From: Alphaproteobacteria bacterium
Lineage (GTDB): Bacteria > Pseudomonadota > Alphaproteobacteria > Micavibrionales > UBA2020
Direction: 5' to 3'
Length of the DNA: 64,000 bases
NCBI GenBank assembly: GCA_016794125.1
Contig: JAEUKT010000004.1
Location: 259,460 to 323,459 of the forward strand
The notes under the pieces are model-generated. The model saw nothing but the letters and a program-made list of their open reading frames with translations. It searched no databases and had not been told where the DNA came from. Shown piece by piece: positions 61,359 through 64,000 of this stretch. Both the position numbers and the translations under genes were made by a program. Position 1 is the first letter of the stretch, and every line of letters starts with the position of its first letter.

Positions 61359-62081
61359 ATGACCGCCGAATACTCATACTTCCGCGCCGAAGGATTGTCG
61401 CTGCTGGCCGTTGAAAAGGTGAACGAAGCGCGCGCGGAGTTGAAGAATTTGCGCAAGTCATTGGTGCAACGCTTTAACGCTTCCGATGTCTGGGGCAGCA
61501 TGCGTGACGACCCTGACAAATACACGATCGGTGAATTCCTCTATCACGATGAAGCAAAAGTGCCAGAGGGATGGGAAGTCCGCAAGCAGATGAACTATGA
61601 CGAAACGCGGGTTGATGCCATCTTTGCCCAGCCGCCTGCCGGATCACCCGACCAATTCAATATTTCCGCAGTCGCGGGGCTGATGACGCGCGCTGCCAAG
61701 ATGCAGCGTCTCGAAAACGCGCTGGGCATTCCGGATATGCCCGAGCGCAGCCTGCCCGCCGGACGCTATAGCGGATCATTCGTGCGCTATTCTTCGCTGG
61801 AAGACGCAGCGCGCGTGCCGGGTCAGGAAGCGGGCGTGCTGCGCGATTACTATACTTTTATGTTCGCATCGAACAGCCCTATACGCGGCGGCGACCCCAT
61901 CGACCATATCCAGCTGGATGGCAACTGGTACTTACGCGTGCCGAACATCAAGGGCACTGATACGCCGGCCTATACGCCGCCCGATGCCGTGAAAATGGAT
62001 TATGCGGAAATGCTGAAACTCGACCGCGTCGAAAACATGAACCGTTTCCAGCGTCCGCGCGGCATGGCTCCGACACCTTAA
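61359..62081 (+). CDS. Unknown protein, paralogue of 60642-61358
   Basis: 240 aa. The ATG follows the upstream TAA without a gap, so translation is probably coupled. It has the same block order as its paralogue, with the N-terminal YSYFRAEG motif conserved best and the charged DPIDHIQLDGNWYLRVPN region in the C-terminal third. Pro-rich end. Function unknown. Confidence 0.82.
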   Translation: MTAEYSYFRAEGLSLLAVEKVNEARAELKNLRKSLVQRFNASDVWGSMRDDPDKYTIGEFLYHDEAKVPEGWEVRKQMNYDETRVDAIFAQPPAGSPDQFNISAVAGLMTRAAKMQRLENALGIPDMPERSLPAGRYSGSFVRYSSLEDAARVPGQEAGVLRDYYTFMFASNSPIRGGDPIDHIQLDGNWYLRVPNIKGTDTPAYTPPDAVKMDYAEMLKLDRVENMNRFQRPRGMAPTP

Positions 62082-62092
62082 CGCGCCGGAAA

Positions 62093-62587
62093 TTAAAAAG
62101 GCAGCGCCAGCTTGTCGGCGGCAGCAAGACACCAAAGTACGGTCAGCGCAAGCCCGTTAACCGCCAGATACGCCTTCAGGAACAGCGACTTTTCAAAGAA
62201 CACGCCGCAATAACAAATGCCCAGCCCCGCCACCACAAAGGGCAGCGTCCAGTCATAGCCGACAGGCGCCATGTAGCGGTTCACGCTCTGCGCAAAAATA
62301 TACAGGATGACGATGCCGACCATCGCCAGCATCCCCGCCATGGTGAACAGCCCCAGTTGCTGGCGGTCGCGGTCGAAGACGCAGGCCAGTACAAGGTTCG
62401 CCAGCGCCAGTGCCAGCACCCCCGTCACCCACACGACCGGCTGCGGAAATGACGAATATTTGTGCATCAGCGTCATCGACAGGAAACTGCACGGTGCCGC
62501 GATCGCAAGGCTGGTCGCGAAGGGAAGCATCACTTCCGTCCGCGTCAGAATTTTCAGCAGCGGTGTGCGCGCTGTATCGCCTGCCAT
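62093..62587 (-). CDS. Unknown four-helix membrane protein
   Basis: 164 aa. Hydrophobic segments: FATSLAIAAPCSFLSMTLM, VVWVTGVLALALANLVLAC, LFTMAGMLAMVGIVILYIFA, LPFVVAGLGICYCGVFF and a last helix. Cys/His-poor. The ATG at 62587 with AGGAAAC upstream is preferred over an in-frame start at 62674. No transporter motif seen. Convergent with the paralogue pair. Confidence 0.75.
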   Translation of the reverse strand: MAGDTARTPLLKILTRTEVMLPFATSLAIAAPCSFLSMTLMHKYSSFPQPVVWVTGVLALALANLVLACVFDRDRQQLGLFTMAGMLAMVGIVILYIFAQSVNRYMAPVGYDWTLPFVVAGLGICYCGVFFEKSLFLKAYLAVNGLALTVLWCLAAADKLALPF

Positions 62588-62681
62588 GTTTCCTGCCTGT
62601 GGGGAAAAACATTCACGTGATTCCAATTTATCAAAGAATCGTGAAGGACGGCCTAATAAAGCGTGGTATTTCAACGGTATT

Positions 62682-63284
62682 TTAGGCAGTTTTTAGGGAT
62701 TGCGCATGGGCCAGAATTTTGCGTGCCGCATCAACGGGCGCAAGGCTGGTCACATCCAGCGTCAGCTCGGCCGCAAGCCCGGTTTTTAGCACCTCGCGCG
62801 ATGCATACTTATGCGGGGCGGCGGGGTCGGTTTCCTTCATGCGTGCGCTGCGGCTGTCGGCGGTGATGCGGCGGATATGCTCCTCCACATCGCTAATGAC
62901 AAGGCGGACGGGGACATAAATGCCGCCGCGTTCATCGGCCACGCGTTTCATGTTCAGCATATGCTTGCGGTCTTCGTCGTCGCCCTCGAACAGCCCGTTC
63001 GTCAAAACGAAGCTGAATTCGCGCGGCGAGATATGCACCATGGTGTCGGCGACCGCGTCCCAGATTTTAACGACATTGTCCCAGATGCGCGCGGGCAGGG
63101 GCGTTTTGCCATCCAGCCGCACAAGGCTGAACAGCGGGTTGTTGATCAGGTGGTTATCGACAAGCCGGATATCGCAGAGCTTAAGCATTTCCTGTGCGAT
63201 GGTGTATTTCCCCGTGCCGGGCGCGCCCAGCAGGTGGATGACGGCACCCTCGACCTTGAATTCAGGAAGCGCGGATGAGTTCAT
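62682..63284 (-). CDS. P-loop NTPase, shikimate-kinase-like
   Basis: 200 aa. Walker-A-like LGAPGTGKYT (residues 19-28) has Tyr27 where the Mg-coordinating Ser/Thr usually stands, with Thr28 after it. The rest reads like a small-molecule kinase (NPLFSLVRLDG; DAVADTMVHISPREFSFVLT; VPVRLVISDVEEHIRRITAD, the arginine-rich lid). Ends in an Arg/Lys-containing helix. Its ATG lies 23 nt inside rlmB, so it is coupled to it. Substrate unknown. Confidence 0.78.
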   Translation of the reverse strand: MNSSALPEFKVEGAVIHLLGAPGTGKYTIAQEMLKLCDIRLVDNHLINNPLFSLVRLDGKTPLPARIWDNVVKIWDAVADTMVHISPREFSFVLTNGLFEGDDEDRKHMLNMKRVADERGGIYVPVRLVISDVEEHIRRITADSRSARMKETDPAAPHKYASREVLKTGLAAELTLDVTSLAPVDAARKILAHAQSLKTA

Positions 63285-64000
63285 ACAGCGCGACCGCGGC
63301 GGCGTTCGACACGTTCAGGCTCGAAATCGGGCCAGATGTCGGCAGCTTCGCCAGCACATCGCAGTTTTCCGCGACAAGGCGGCGCAGGCCGTCGCCCTCC
63401 GCTCCCATCACTAGGCAGACTTTGCCGCTGGTTTCGAGTTCGGCAATCGTTTCTTCGCCTTCTTCGGCAAGCCCGATGCAATAGAAACCGGCGTTTTTCA
63501 GCTGTTCCAGTGCGCGGCTCAGGTTCACTTCTCGCAGCACAGGCACATGCTCGACCGCGCCGGAGGCTGTTTTTGCCAGCGTGCCGGTGATGTCGGGCGC
63601 ATGCAGTTTTTGCACGATCACGCCGATGGCGCCAAAGGCCGAAGCAGAACGCAGGATCGCGCCCACGTTATGCGGGTCGGTGACCTGGTCCAGCATCACG
63701 ATTTTCGCGTTGTCGGGCGCGGTCAGCAGGAAGTCCGCCAGATCCGGATCTTCCAGCGGCTGCGCATCCAGCAAAATGCCCTGGTGAACCGCGTCGCGCG
63801 GCAGCAGGCGGTCGATATCGACGTTTTCAACGAAGATCGGCTGCGGCAGTTTTTCGCCTTCCGACTGCATCTGCTCATAGGCTTCGCGGATGGATTCGTA
63901 TCCGTTCGTCGTCACCATCAGGCGCTGGTGCAGGCGTTTGGGGTTGCGCAGCGCCGCCGTTACGGCATGCACGCCGTACAGGAACGCAGACGAGGGTGAA
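63262..64000 (-). CDS. rlmB: TrmH-family 2'-O-methyltransferase (RlmB-like), 5' end cut by window
   Basis: Methylates a ribose 2'-OH; best fit is 23S rRNA Gm2251 methyltransferase. Residues visible before the first possible start read SPSSAFLYGVHAVTAALRNP, the family N-terminus, so the frame continues beyond 64000 and the GTG at 63972 is not the start. SPOUT motifs VMLDQVTDPHNVGAILRSAS, VMGAEGDGLRRLV and PISSLNVSNAAAVALYEL form the trefoil knot and SAM site. It overlaps the P-loop gene at its 3' end. Confidence 0.92.
   Translation of the reverse strand, partial: SPSSAFLYGVHAVTAALRNPKRLHQRLMVTTNGYESIREAYEQMQSEGEKLPQPIFVENVDIDRLLPRDAVHQGILLDAQPLEDPDLADFLLTAPDNAKIVMLDQVTDPHNVGAILRSASAFGAIGVIVQKLHAPDITGTLAKTASGAVEHVPVLREVNLSRALEQLKNAGFYCIGLAEEGEETIAELETSGKVCLVMGAEGDGLRRLVAENCDVLAKLPTSGPISSLNVSNAAAVALYELIRAS

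Overview
The window looks like chromosome from a GC-rich Gram-negative bacterium, most likely an alphaproteobacterium. Supporting signs are the membrane-anchored c552-type cytochrome c, DusB, PolA, CoaD, an RND pump with its adaptor, TolC/HlyD envelope genes and outer-membrane barrels. This is inferred from gene content; no rRNA is present to settle it. Three same-strand families occur as adjacent paralogues with no recognised function (5268-7314, 14919-16599, 60642-62081), which suggests a little-studied lineage.

Layout. 1-4222 (minus): an unknown gene cut by the window edge, an RND permease and its periplasmic adaptor. 4401-7314: a prohibitin-like SPFH protein, then paired unknown membrane proteins on the minus strand. 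7479-8546: an orphan Rieske oxygenase. 8770-14913 (plus): a tight four-gene operon of TolC lipoprotein, HlyD adaptor, GAF-like/HlyD adaptor and a PqqD-like/M50 protease/HlyD fusion, with no ABC or RND motor; this is the most interesting candidate for an undescribed export or proteolysis machine. 14919-26487: unknown paralogues, a pyruvate kinase lacking its C-terminal domain, DUF1287, DusB, a small GNAT protein, an EF-hand protein with a regulated-looking promoter, a Y-family polymerase, a membrane spermidine-synthase-like protein, CoaD and a b561-type cytochrome. 27734-35144: a cluster of large secreted proteins (Cys-rich repeats, fibronectin-like, outer-membrane barrel, Gly-rich tandem repeats).

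35396-52117 is an accreted genomic island at a tRNA-Ser(CGA) gene (52118-52207). Two tRNA 3'-half copies and about 130-bp flanking repeats delimit a 1.9-kb unit with one HEAT-like secreted protein and a 14.8-kb unit. The larger unit holds unknown genes, a P1B-4 metal ATPase, an MBL/beta-CASP hydrolase, a quinol-dependent nitric oxide reductase, a b-type cytochrome and an arsRCDA operon that has no arsenite permease. No integrase gene is present.

52338-64000 returns to chromosome: secreted unknowns, cytochrome c, Gpt, a split EamA pair, an aldo/keto reductase, DNA polymerase I, a methyltransferase, a paralogue pair preceded by a TTG-started small ORF, a P-loop protein and the 3' part of rlmB, cut by the window end. 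Several promoters of the TTGAC(A/G)-17-TAnnnT type, six intrinsic terminators and a few candidate operators could be placed.
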